Shown here piece after piece: positions 17,466 through 25,733 of a stretch of 64,000 nucleotides of DNA. Both the position numbers and the translations under genes were made by a program. The notes beneath the pieces are model-generated. The model had not been told where the DNA came from. It worked only from the letters and a program-made list of their open reading frames with translations, and did no database searches. The stretch is taken from NCBI GenBank assembly GCA_949291945.1, contig CASEXH010000001.1, positions 208,240 through 272,239 on the forward strand, given 5' to 3'. Every line of letters begins with the position of its first letter. The first letter of the stretch is position 1. The stretch comes from an uncultured Bacillota bacterium. Lineage in GTDB: Bacteria; Bacillota; Clostridia; Lachnospirales; Lachnospiraceae.

Positions 17466-20400
17466 TCATGGCTTTAAATGACGCCTCCTTTTACTTCTTT
17501 TTTTCTTCACCATCACGGCTGTTACAACTCCGGAAAAGACCAGTATGCCGAAAAGTTCAGCAATGGGCGCTTCATCTCCTGTTTTCACCGAAGCGGTGCC
17601 GGAGGTTTTGGCTTCCTGGCTTCCGGATTCCTTATCCTTCGCCTGGGTCTGGATCTTATGTTCTGTATACTCTACAGTCTGGCCTTTGTCATTAATGTCC
17701 GTATGTGCAGCCACTTCTTTATCATCTACATACAATCTTTCAAAAACAACTACTGCAGAGTTCTTCAAGGCTGTGCTGTCAAATGTAAACGCAAGTTCTA
17801 CACTGCCGTCTGCCTTCTCTGCTGTGAAGGTTTTCTCTGCGGTGATTTCCTTGCCCTTGCTGTCTTTCACCGGTTCCCCAGTCTCTTTATCCATGAGCGT
17901 ACCTTTTACGGTATACTCTTTTCCCGGAAGCAGCCCTGTGTAAGTCACAGTATCAATAACTGTTGCCTTTTCACTGACAGTTCCGATATGGTTTCCGGTA
18001 ATGCCATCAGAAGCATTGGTATGGAGCTGGGGGAAGGTCACTGTCTGTCCTTCATCATTGATGTCCTTATGCTCCCCGATCAGGTTATCGCCTGTATAAA
18101 GCTCTTCATAGACAACTACCTGCTGTCCGGCCAGAGACCTTCCGTCAAAAGTAAAGACAATCTCCACTGTTCCGTCTGCTTCTTCTGCTGTAAAGGTTTT
18201 CTCTACCGTTACAGGTTTTCCATCTACTAGCAGTTCCGCTCCAGAAGACTTGTCCATCAGGGTACCTTTTACGGTATATTCCTTTCCTGGAATCAACCCC
18301 TTATAGGTAACTGTATCTACAATAGTCACTTTGCTGTCCGGATTGCTGTTGTGTGTCCCGTTTTCCTGGTCAAGAGCTGTGGTGCCAATCTCAGGGAAGT
18401 AAATCGTCTGCGCCTGGTCATTGATGTCCGTATGTACTGCATACACGGTATCATTTCTTTCCAGTCTTTCAAAAACTACGATAGTCTTTCCGGCAAGATT
18501 GCTGCTGTCAAAGGTAAATGTCACATTTACCGTGCCATCTGATGTTTCCGGCTTAAAACTGGTTTCTGCAGTGATCTCTTTTCTATCAATGTCTTTTACA
18601 GGCTCCCCGGTCTCTTTATCCATAAGGGTTCCAATAAGTTTATATTTCTTCCCTGGCTGCAGGTTCTTATAAGAAACAGTGTCCACCAGGGTAATCTCTT
18701 CATCTGCTTTTGCCATATTGGAGTTTGTCTCCCGATCCATGGCCTTTGTCCCAATCTCCGGAAAATGGATGGTCTGGTCTTCATCTGTGATGTCCCTATG
18801 TTCTGCGATCAGATTTTCCTTCTGATAGAGTTCCTCGAACACAACAATATCTGCCCCGGCCAGTTTTGTGCTGTCAAGAGTAAACTCCATTTCTGCAGTC
18901 CCGTTTACTTTCTTTGCAGTAAAGGTTTTTTCTGCTGTGACTGGATTTCCCTTATTATCTGTCACCGGTTTCCCGGTTTCCTTATTCATCAGGCTTCCCT
19001 TTAAGGTATATTTCTCTCCCTCGGTCAGGTTGGTATATTCCACATTATCAATGATGGTCGTATTCTCACCAGCTACCGCATAGTGATCTTCTGTATCGCT
19101 GTCTATCGCTGTAGTTGTGATCTCTACCAGGTCACTATCGTCTGTAAGAGTTCCTAAAGGAATGGTATAGTTATCTCTGTATACGGTAATTTCAATGGAA
19201 AGCAGCTTATAGCCTTGGTTTGCCTCACATCTCTGTTCTTCGATCAGGTATGTGTCATAAGGCAGCGCCCCTTTTTCATCATTTACCGGGACTTCTTTTT
19301 CCGTAGTTCCGGAGAACCAGACGCCGTCTTCCGAAGTTTCTCCCCGGTTGGTATTCTGGCTGTGAGGGTTCCATGCAGAAGAAGTATCCACCTGGCCGTT
19401 TATATCAGAAACTACAACGTGGGATTCTCCCGTAGTCTTGCTGGTGATCTTAAAGGATATATTTGCCAGACGTTCCAGGGTACTGTCGGCCACTTTGACA
19501 AAGTTCAGATCTCCACGTTTCACCTGGTTTTTGATTGCGCCCTCATTATTATCCAGGGAAAGGATCTGGCCGTTTTCCCGGATCTGGAAAGTCTTCGGCT
19601 GGACTCCATCCGGCAGATATCCATCTGGCGCCTGGACTTCTACAACTTCGTATGTACCATAAGGCAGCCAGTCATTGGCAGAGGTCCAAAAACCGTCTTC
19701 CCCAGTCTCTACCCTTGCGATCACCTCTCCAGGCTGATACAGCTGGCCGTCCACCAGGACTGCCTTTGCAGAACGGTTAGTAACTGTAAATTTTGCTCCG
19801 CCTAAAGCAGCTCCTCCCTGGGGTTTGCGTTCATTGGTTTCCTGGCTCCATTTTGCAATGGTAATGCCCCCACGGATCACTTCATTTTTGATAGCCGTAT
19901 CTGTATCCGTCATTCGGACAATCTGACCTTCTTCCCGGATCTCAAAGTTCCGGGTGATAGTTCCGCCGGATGTATAGCCGGCGGGCGGAACGGTTTCTTT
20001 TAACTGGTAATCTCCATATGGCAGAAGATCCGCTGCTGTGCTGGCCTTACCATCTTTGTCTATGGTAAGAGTAGCAACCACTTCGCCGTTTTTGTATTCC
20101 TTCTCTCCTACAAGGACTGTCTGCTCATTCCGGGAAATGATCTGGATCTGTGCCTCTTCCAGACCGGCGTCCCCCTGAGGTATACGCTGATCCAGTTCAT
20201 TGTCCCATTTTTCTACAGCCACTCCGCCTCGGATCACTTCATTCTTGATGGCTGTATCCGAAGTATTCATCTGGACAATCTTTCCGTTTTCCCGTATTTC
20301 AAAATTACGGACAGTTGTTCCTGCTGAAGTATAGCCGCCAGGCTGTTTCACTTCTTTAAGCTGATAGCTTCCGTAAGGAAGTAGATCTGCCGCAGTGCTG

Positions 20401-22733
20401 GCCTTTCCGTCCTTATCTGTTGTAAGAGTCGTAATCACTTCTCCTTTCCGATAGGATTCACCATCCACCAGGATTTCCTGATCGTTCTGGGAAATGATCT
20501 GAAGCTGTGTATCTTCCAGACTTGCTCCGCCCTGTGGTTCTTTCTTATTCAGCTCACTATCCCATTTTTCTACGGCCGCTCCGCCTCGGATGATGTCTTC
20601 CTTACTGGTAACGGATTTGTAGAATACCTCTGTGGTAGTATCCCTTGCAGTAAGTTTTACGGTGTATGTCTGTGGATCTGCCTGGTATCCGGGAGAGGCT
20701 GTTTTTTCTTTTACTGTGTAAGTACCCAGCGGCAGTCTCTCACTCTCCCCTTTGCCTTCTCTGTCCGTGGTTATTGTGCTTACCACTTTATTGCTGCTGT
20801 TTCGGACCTCGTACACGGCGCCTTCCAGACTCCCTTCTCCCTGTGCCCTGTCAGTTTCCGAGTCCTCTTTCAACAGCCGGATGATCCCTTTCTGGGAAGT
20901 CTCCGGCACAGTAGGCTGACTGTATGTAACCGCACTTTCAGTATTTCCTTCAGAGGTTATCTGACGGACAAAAATTTCATTATTGATCAGATACCCTGCC
21001 GGTGCTTTTGTTTCCTGAATGGTTACTGTTCCCAGAGGCAGCACCGGACCCTCTTCGGATTTATAGAATTCATCTCCGGAAATCTTATATTTCTCCGATA
21101 AGTGTACTTCCCCATTGTCATCCGTTTTCATTTTCCAGGTCTTCTCTGGTTTTATCCCCTCTGCTCCCGGGTCTTTCTCATAAAGCCCCTTGTAAAATTT
21201 TACCATAAACTCTGCATTTGCCAGGGAAAGACTTTCCTGTGATTTTCCCTGATCTGTCTCAGCATCTATTTTATTTAAAAGTATATCAATCGAAGCACTC
21301 TGGGGTTTATCCTGGCATCTGTAGACAGTTGTCTGTCCTGCTGTAACCGTAACAGATCCTGTAGCTGTATCCAGAACAAATCCGGCCGGTGCCTTTATCT
21401 CCCGGATATCGTAATTGCCTGCCGGGATATCTTCGGCCTTTGCATAGCCCTTTTCATCTGTAACCAGCACCGCAACCAGTTCTTCTGTCCCGTGAATATA
21501 TAGCCCATACTCTGCGCCTGCCAGACTTCCATATGCGCTGTTTTCCCATGTAATCTCCGGATCTGCAGAAGATTTTTGGACCTCAACACAGCCATTCTCC
21601 TGGCGATATCCTAATACAACCATTACCTGGCTCTTCTGACCTGTTTCTGAATTATGGCCGGTGTCAAACAGCATTGCCACGGCATCTTCAGGGGGATCCG
21701 GCATGTCCATAACTTTCTCATATGCCTCTAAAACGATTTTTACATGGGCATAGTCAATAACTCCAAAGCTATCCATTCCAAGTTTATAATCATTGTAAAT
21801 GTAAGATCCCATCAAATGGGTAACTGTATAATTTGAATTAAAATCACCCTGATCAATGCCGGCCTGATCCCAGCCAGGTCCGCCATAGCCATAATATAAA
21901 ACTTTTGTAATTTCATCTTTATTATCCCTAATTTCCGTTATTTCGTGGACTCCGGAATCCGGGTATTTCTTCATAGGCTGAAGACAGAATGCAGTTGACC
22001 CGTCCGTAAGGGAATAGTGTCTGGTATGATAGTTAGACCAGGGCACTTCGTCTCCCACGATCAGATCCACGATATTGTCAGCAGTTGTTGCAAAAAGAGA
22101 AATTCCCCTGCTGCGGGCCGGGCTCAAAGAATATCCATAAGGTATTTTCACCCCTGCATAGTCTGGCAGTTCACCATAATCTTCAGCAGCCGCTGCTTTC
22201 ATTTCATCTTCCGGAGGATCTTCAGACATATCTTCCGGATCCGCTTCTGTCTCCTGATCTTCACCGGATTTCTCTGCATCCTTCTCAGAAAATCCAGCCT
22301 GAATACTGGTTACCTGGTCTACATTAACCTGTGTACTGTAACAGTTTTCCTCTATCATCGGTAATGTAACTTCTTCTGCCTCACCTGTATCAGTCAGCGT
22401 TTTATAGAAAGCAATCTGATATCCGGATTCCGGTATAACTTTCACATCCAGAATGCTTCCTGGAGAACAATCTAAAGATAAGGGCTGCTGTACTGTAGTC
22501 TCACTGACATTCCCTGCCTCATCTTCTACCTGTATACATCCTTTTCCTTCTGAAACAGATACCTGTACTACTCTTTGTTCTATTTCTTCCTGTTCCTCTG
22601 CCTTCTGTTCATTTAAAACTTTTCCGCTCTCTTTTGCCTCCGCTCCGGCGGAAACCGGCACCAGGCCGGGGAAGGAAGAAAGGCTCAGGAGCACTGCCAA
22701 TATATATGCCACTGGTCTTTTTAATCTTTTCAT
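17466..22733 (-). CDS. Cell-wall-anchored thioester/SpaA/VaFE surface protein
   Basis: A 1755-residue surface adhesin-like protein. Residues 1-31 form a Sec signal peptide (KRLKRPVAYILAVLLSLSSF, cleavage near VSAGAEA). An acidic region lies at 150-185. A thioester domain spans about 215-385: Cys250 in STAFCLQP and a Gln near 370 in KSQVMVV could form the internal Cys-Gln thioester used to bind host surfaces. SpaA/Cna-B-like domains follow from about 400 to 1075, with EIKAPAGF, ETKAPAGY and three close repeats each ending AIKNEVIRGG or similar. Four VaFE (Thr-Gln ester-bond) repeats span about 1205-1690 (VVFEELY, VVFERLE, VVYEELY, VVFERLY, each followed by a D-I-T/N-D-x-x-QT strand). The C-terminus has SVKTGDEAP, a hydrophobic helix and a basic tail, a variant sortase signal. 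AGAAAGGAAG precedes the ATG. Confidence 0.92.
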   Translation of the reverse strand: MKRLKRPVAYILAVLLSLSSFPGLVPVSAGAEAKESGKVLNEQKAEEQEEIEQRVVQVSVSEGKGCIQVEDEAGNVSETTVQQPLSLDCSPGSILDVKVIPESGYQIAFYKTLTDTGEAEEVTLPMIEENCYSTQVNVDQVTSIQAGFSEKDAEKSGEDQETEADPEDMSEDPPEDEMKAAAAEDYGELPDYAGVKIPYGYSLSPARSRGISLFATTADNIVDLIVGDEVPWSNYHTRHYSLTDGSTAFCLQPMKKYPDSGVHEITEIRDNKDEITKVLYYGYGGPGWDQAGIDQGDFNSNYTVTHLMGSYIYNDYKLGMDSFGVIDYAHVKIVLEAYEKVMDMPDPPEDAVAMLFDTGHNSETGQKSQVMVVLGYRQENGCVEVQKSSADPEITWENSAYGSLAGAEYGLYIHGTEELVAVLVTDEKGYAKAEDIPAGNYDIREIKAPAGFVLDTATGSVTVTAGQTTVYRCQDKPQSASIDILLNKIDAETDQGKSQESLSLANAEFMVKFYKGLYEKDPGAEGIKPEKTWKMKTDDNGEVHLSEKYKISGDEFYKSEEGPVLPLGTVTIQETKAPAGYLINNEIFVRQITSEGNTESAVTYSQPTVPETSQKGIIRLLKEDSETDRAQGEGSLEGAVYEVRNSSNKVVSTITTDREGKGESERLPLGTYTVKEKTASPGYQADPQTYTVKLTARDTTTEVFYKSVTSKEDIIRGGAAVEKWDSELNKKEPQGGASLEDTQLQIISQNDQEILVDGESYRKGEVITTLTTDKDGKASTAADLLPYGSYQLKEVKQPGGYTSAGTTVRNFEIRENGKIVQMNTSDTAIKNEVIRGGVAVEKWDNELDQRIPQGDAGLEEAQIQIISRNEQTVLVGEKEYKNGEVVATLTIDKDGKASTAADLLPYGDYQLKETVPPAGYTSGGTITRNFEIREEGQIVRMTDTDTAIKNEVIRGGITIAKWSQETNERKPQGGAALGGAKFTVTNRSAKAVLVDGQLYQPGEVIARVETGEDGFWTSANDWLPYGTYEVVEVQAPDGYLPDGVQPKTFQIRENGQILSLDNNEGAIKNQVKRGDLNFVKVADSTLERLANISFKITSKTTGESHVVVSDINGQVDTSSAWNPHSQNTNRGETSEDGVWFSGTTEKEVPVNDEKGALPYDTYLIEEQRCEANQGYKLLSIEITVYRDNYTIPLGTLTDDSDLVEITTTAIDSDTEDHYAVAGENTTIIDNVEYTNLTEGEKYTLKGSLMNKETGKPVTDNKGNPVTAEKTFTAKKVNGTAEMEFTLDSTKLAGADIVVFEELYQKENLIAEHRDITDEDQTIHFPEIGTKAMDRETNSNMAKADEEITLVDTVSYKNLQPGKKYKLIGTLMDKETGEPVKDIDRKEITAETSFKPETSDGTVNVTFTFDSSNLAGKTIVVFERLERNDTVYAVHTDINDQAQTIYFPEIGTTALDQENGTHNSNPDSKVTIVDTVTYKGLIPGKEYTVKGTLMDKSSGAELLVDGKPVTVEKTFTAEEADGTVEIVFTFDGRSLAGQQVVVYEELYTGDNLIGEHKDINDEGQTVTFPQLHTNASDGITGNHIGTVSEKATVIDTVTYTGLLPGKEYTVKGTLMDKETGEPVKDSKGKEITAEKTFTAEKADGSVELAFTFDSTALKNSAVVVFERLYVDDKEVAAHTDINDKGQTVEYTEHKIQTQAKDKESGSQEAKTSGTASVKTGDEAPIAELFGILVFSGVVTAVMVKKKRSKRRRHLKP

Positions 22734-22774
22734 ATATGGCTTCCTTTCTCATTTTTCCTGTTTTCAGATACAAA

Positions 22775-22847
22775 AAGGGCACTCAATGAAGCTCCCTTAT
22801 GCCTATAATTCCCCTTACGGGATCACACTCTCAATAGAACCACCTCC
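22775..22847 (-). other. Leader of the surface gene; possible decayed small toxin
   Basis: Read on the minus strand this stretch holds a strong ribosome site GGAGGTGG (22847-22840), a TTG at 22834-22832 followed after two codons by a stop, and then a hairpin AAGGGAGC...GTGCCCTT (22797-22775) running into TTTTTG. The arrangement recalls the start and terminator of holin-like type I toxin genes with the coding part lost. The hairpin could also act as an attenuator for the surface gene. Neither reading is proven. Confidence 0.3.
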
Positions 22848-22920
22848 CTTATGGCTGCTGATCATTCCGTCAGAAACATCATAGATACGTACAACATGCC
22901 GTCTGTATCCATCCTGAGTT

Positions 22921-23054
22921 TTTATTCCTGCGAGCGATAAGCCAGGCGGGCATGCTTGCATGTCCATTTTGCAACTGTCGCAAGGGTCTAATACCCCGAT
23001 GCTTACATCGTGGCAAGTTTGATGCCCCGCATACTTGTATCGGGGTCTTTGACT
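22921..23054 (+). repeat. Dispersed repeat, long form (copy 1)
   Basis: Core from TTTATTCCTGCGAGC through GCGGGCATGCTTGCATGTCC and CGCAAGGGTC, shared with 35522-35596 and 36767-36901. Between GGGTC and the closing GGGGTCTTTGACT it carries an extra module of about 60 bp bounded by ACCCCGAT and ATCGGGGT arms, which can fold as a stem-loop. It lies between tRNA-Val and the leader of the surface gene. Confidence 0.85.
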
Positions 23055-23308
23055 TATTCTGTTTAAATATGGTTTGGATTGTACGGTGTGAATACACCAA
23101 AAGAAATATGCTGACAGGCAGCAAGCAGAATATGTTTACGTTTAATATCTGTTTTTGTTAGTATATACCGGATTCCTAAAAGTATCAACTGTAAACAGCA
23201 GATTTATCTCAAAAATTTAACGACAATTTTCGAGCATCTCAGTTCCGATTCTGCTAATAAAAAACAGTTTCCTTAATATTAAATCTCCGGTGACTTTTCC
23301 CGGAAAAG
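23055..23308. other. Intergenic stretch with no recognisable gene
   Basis: AT-rich sequence between the dispersed repeat and the tRNA-Val terminator. I see no coding frame with a ribosome site, no strong promoter and no RNA fold. Confidence 0.5.
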
Positions 23309-23338
23309 AAAAAGTGCTGATAAATACAGCACCTTTTT
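23309..23338 (-). terminator. Terminator of tRNA-Val
   Basis: On the minus strand AGGTGCTGTATTTATCAGCACTTTTT forms a GTGCTG/CAGCAC stem followed by a T-run, directly after the tRNA 3' end. Confidence 0.85.
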
Positions 23339-23341
23339 AAG

Positions 23342-23415
23342 TGGAAGCAACGGGGCTCGAACCCGTGGCCTCTCGCGTGTGAGGCGAACGCTCATCCCAG
23401 CTGAGCTATGCTTCC
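23342..23415 (-). tRNA. tRNA-Val(CAC)
   Basis: On the minus strand acceptor GGAAGCA pairs with TGCTTCC. D stem is GCTC/GAGC. Anticodon stem TTCGC/GCGAG encloses CTCACAC with anticodon CAC. T arm is ACGGG-TTCGAGC-CCCGT. The discriminator is A. CCA is not encoded. Confidence 0.95.
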
Positions 23416-23465
23416 GAAATATGAATTTATTATACTCCTAAATATTATAAAATGCAAGGGCGGTA

Positions 23466-23702
23466 TTACCCGCCCTCTGAGCCTCCCGCTTCCGGGATAC
23501 CGGCAACAGAAGTCAATAAACTGATCACGCCGGCCATCACGGAAGCAGACACTACATATTTCCAGTCCACCTGTCCCAGGGCTGCCGCTGTTCCGATCCC
23601 GGCAATAGCTGCCTGAGCCACGGTTTTCACAGCTCTTATACCAGCTGCTTTCAGCCATTTCCGGCTGTCCACAGATACTTTAAACACACAATTTTTGAAC
23701 AC
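23466..23702 (-). CDS. Phage holin of the r1t type, prophage relic
   Basis: A 78-residue small membrane protein. WLKAAGIRAVKTVAQAAIAG followed by VVSASVMAGVISLLTSVAG gives two hydrophobic helices and the RAVKTVAQ and SLLTSVAGIPE signatures of r1t-like phage holins, which open the membrane for endolysin. The likely start is GTG at 23702, with AAGAGG about 7 nt upstream. The first 14 residues do not look like the family, suggesting the 5' end was joined to foreign sequence. No endolysin, structural or integrase gene is nearby. It stands alone between two tRNA genes on the same strand, so it is best seen as the remnant of an integrated element. Confidence 0.72.
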   Translation of the reverse strand: MFKNCVFKVSVDSRKWLKAAGIRAVKTVAQAAIAGIGTAAALGQVDWKYVVSASVMAGVISLLTSVAGIPEAGGSEGG

Positions 23703-23823
23703 TGCTGTGCCTCTTAAACTCTATTTTGCTATAAGAATATGCAGATAGAAAAAAATTGCGACAATTCAAGGCAAATGTCCGCTCATACAAGCACGTCAGT
23801 CACTTGCCGGGCGTATCGCATAA

Positions 23824-23852
23824 AAAATAACCGGAGAGAACTTCTCTCCGGA
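23824..23852 (-). terminator. Terminator of tRNA-Ala
   Basis: A perfect CCGGAGAG...CTCTCCGG stem with a short loop. On the minus strand it is followed by TTATTTTTTA, just downstream of the tRNA. Confidence 0.88.
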
Positions 23853-23865
23853 CACTAAAGGTAAG

Positions 23866-23938
23866 TGGAGCATACGGGACTTGAACCCGTGACCTCCACA
23901 CTGCCAGTGTGGCGCGCTCCCAACTGCGCTAATGCCCC
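23866..23938 (-). tRNA. tRNA-Ala(GGC)
   Basis: On the minus strand acceptor GGGGCAT pairs with ATGCTCC (one G-T pair). D stem is GCGC/GCGC. Anticodon stem CCACA/TGTGG encloses CTGGCAG with anticodon GGC. T arm is ACGGG-TTCAAGT-CCCGT. The discriminator is A. CCA is not encoded. Confidence 0.95.
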
Positions 23939-24017
23939 ATACACTTTCTTTATTATAACATTTATTTTCATAAATGCAAGAAAAATTTCTTCAACTTCAT
24001 AAATTTATGCATCCCTT

Positions 24018-24102
24018 CAGGGCATGGTGCTTCGGATATAGGATATCCGGTGCAAGCTTGCTTGCAGAGTCTTTTCTATATCCGAAGACATATGGCCCTT
24101 AG
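24018..24102. repeat. Long stem-loop downstream of the 2-hydroxyacid dehydrogenase
   Basis: CTTCGGATATAG at about 24030-24041 pairs perfectly with CTATATCCGAAG at 24075-24086. Outer arms AGGGCAT and ATATGGCCCT extend the fold. Inside lies TGCAAGCTTGCTTGCA, itself palindromic. There is no T-run, so simple termination is unlikely. The nested design is like the stem-loop at 17341-17402. Confidence 0.6.
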
Positions 24103-24134
24103 TCATAGAAGATTTAGCTGCTGCAGCAGAAGAG

Positions 24135-25085
24135 CTATTCATCCCTTACCTGCACCAGATTTCTCAGCTTCTCTCCCATCAGGTATCTGTGCAGATTGTT
24201 CACGCAGATATCCACCACATTGTCCAGAGTCACTGAAAGATGGTAGCCGCCTGAAACATGAGGTGTAAGAAACACCTGAGGCATGTCCCATAGGGGATGA
24301 TCTTTTGGCAGAGGCTCTGGATCCGTAACATCCAGTGCGGCTCCTCCCAGTTTTCCCTCTTTTAAAGCCAGGTACAGATCCTCTGTAGAAACCGTATCCC
24401 CTCTGCCTCCATTTAAGAAAAGACTTCCCGGTTTCATCTGATCAAAAAATTCTTTTCCGAAAAATCTCTTGTTTTCCTCTGAACTTGGAAGAAAAGAAAC
24501 CACCGCATCTGCTTTTGGCAGAAGCCCTTTAGTATCCTCCTGGAGGTGGAGCTCATCCACATATTCCGGACAGGGACTGTAAGATCTCTTAATTCCGATC
24601 ACGTAAGCCCCCAGAACATGGGCCAGCCAGGCGAAATGTTTACCAATATCTCCCAATCCCAGGACTATGACTGTAGTGTCTCTAATGGACGTAACCTGTC
24701 CCTCATCCTCCCATTTATGAGCTTTCTGATCATCCCGATAAAGGTGTAATTTTTTCTGCATCGCCAGAAGCATGGCAAACATATGTTCCGATACCGCCTG
24801 GCCATATGCGCCGCTGCAGGAAGTGAGAAACCGGTCTCCCATGATCTCTTTCTTTGCATAGGCATCAAATCCGGCAGAATTCAGCTGCAGCCATTCCAGT
24901 TTCTTTGCCTTTTTTACCATTTCCGGAGAAACGTTGCCCAAAATGATCTCCGCCTGATCCACCTGCTCCTGGGTAACACTTTCAGGATCTGAAAAAATAA
25001 GCTTCTCATTCTGGGCAGTATTTTTCAGTAATTCCTGATGCTTTGCATTTACAGGAAGCACTGTCAGTATGGTCTTTTCCTGCAT
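24135..25085 (-). CDS. D-isomer-specific 2-hydroxyacid dehydrogenase
   Basis: A 316-residue NAD(P)-dependent dehydrogenase that interconverts a 2-keto acid and a D-2-hydroxy acid. The Rossmann motif is VIVLGLGDIGKHFA near residues 138-151. The catalytic set is visible: Arg in NGGRGDTVSTEDL, Glu in DPEPLPKDHPLW and His in TPHVSGGY. The exact substrate (glyoxylate, hydroxypyruvate, phosphoglycerate or other) cannot be told. GAGGGTGAGGG lies ahead of the ATG. It is 40 bp downstream of sigH on the same strand and may be read through from it. Confidence 0.88.
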   Translation of the reverse strand: MQEKTILTVLPVNAKHQELLKNTAQNEKLIFSDPESVTQEQVDQAEIILGNVSPEMVKKAKKLEWLQLNSAGFDAYAKKEIMGDRFLTSCSGAYGQAVSEHMFAMLLAMQKKLHLYRDDQKAHKWEDEGQVTSIRDTTVIVLGLGDIGKHFAWLAHVLGAYVIGIKRSYSPCPEYVDELHLQEDTKGLLPKADAVVSFLPSSEENKRFFGKEFFDQMKPGSLFLNGGRGDTVSTEDLYLALKEGKLGGAALDVTDPEPLPKDHPLWDMPQVFLTPHVSGGYHLSVTLDNVVDICVNNLHRYLMGEKLRNLVQVRDE

Positions 25086-25125
25086 AGACCCTCACCCTCT
25101 TTCTCTTAAAATATCTGTGTATTCT

Positions 25126-25719
25126 TCAAACCTTTTCTGTCAAAAGATAGATTTTATTCCTTATTCTCTGAAGGGCGTTATCAATGGATTTGGGTGATTT
25201 CTCCATCTGCTGGGCAATCCGGTGGTAATCCTGTCCCTCCAGATAGAGCTCCAGAACCTGATTTTCAAAGAGGCTGAGTTTTTTTCTGATCTTTTCCAGC
25301 ATAATGTCTGCATTTTCTCTGTCAATAATGATCTCTTCCGGATTCTGCTGCTTGGTATCCTCTGTATCCTTCAGAGGACTGTTTTCCTCACTTAAAGAAA
25401 TATAGGAATTTAAAGGCCTGTGCTTCTGTCTGCCTGATATTTCTATCGCCTTATAAATCTGTCTCTCCACACACAGATTAGCAAAAGTGGCAAAAGAAGC
25501 GTTCTTATCCGGACGGTAATCCCGCACTGCCCGGAAAAGCCCGATCATCCCCTCCTGGATCAGATCTTCCTGTTCTCCTCCGATGAGGAACATAGCATGG
25601 GCTTTTTTCCGAACCATGCCCTTATATTTGTCGATCAGAAACTCTTCCAGTTTCTTTTCTCCGTTTTGCGCCCTACGGATCAGCTCCTCATCGGAAATCC
25701 CTTCATACTCTTTCATCAT
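25126..25719 (-). CDS. sigH: RNA polymerase sigma factor SigH (Spo0H)
   Basis: A 197-residue sigma-70-family factor for the transition state and early sporulation. Region 2 reads FLIDKYKGMVRKKAHAMFLIGGEQEDLIQ-EGMIGLFRAVRDY, with the core-binding and -10-recognition segments. Region 4 reads LSLFENQVLELYLEGQDYHR followed by the helix-turn-helix KSPKSIDNALQRIRNK. The position at the end of cysE-cysS-mrnC-rlmB is the place sigH holds in clostridial genomes, which strongly supports the call over a generic ECF factor. The ATG-ATG start at 25719 has only a weak ribosome site. Confidence 0.9.
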   Translation of the reverse strand: MMKEYEGISDEELIRRAQNGEKKLEEFLIDKYKGMVRKKAHAMFLIGGEQEDLIQEGMIGLFRAVRDYRPDKNASFATFANLCVERQIYKAIEISGRQKHRPLNSYISLSEENSPLKDTEDTKQQNPEEIIIDRENADIMLEKIRKKLSLFENQVLELYLEGQDYHRIAQQMEKSPKSIDNALQRIRNKIYLLTEKV

Positions 25720-25733
25720 ATCTGAAACCTGTA

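Noticed and set aside
17478..18230. Open frame opposite the 3' end of the surface protein gene
   Set aside because: It is the complement of the repetitive VaFE coding region; its periodic cysteine-rich sequence reflects the repeats.
22815..23124. Small proteins encoded across the dispersed repeat before the surface gene
   Set aside because: More than one frame is open through the repeat, none has a convincing start and ribosome site, and copy 3 has a stop in the equivalent frame, so coding is not conserved.
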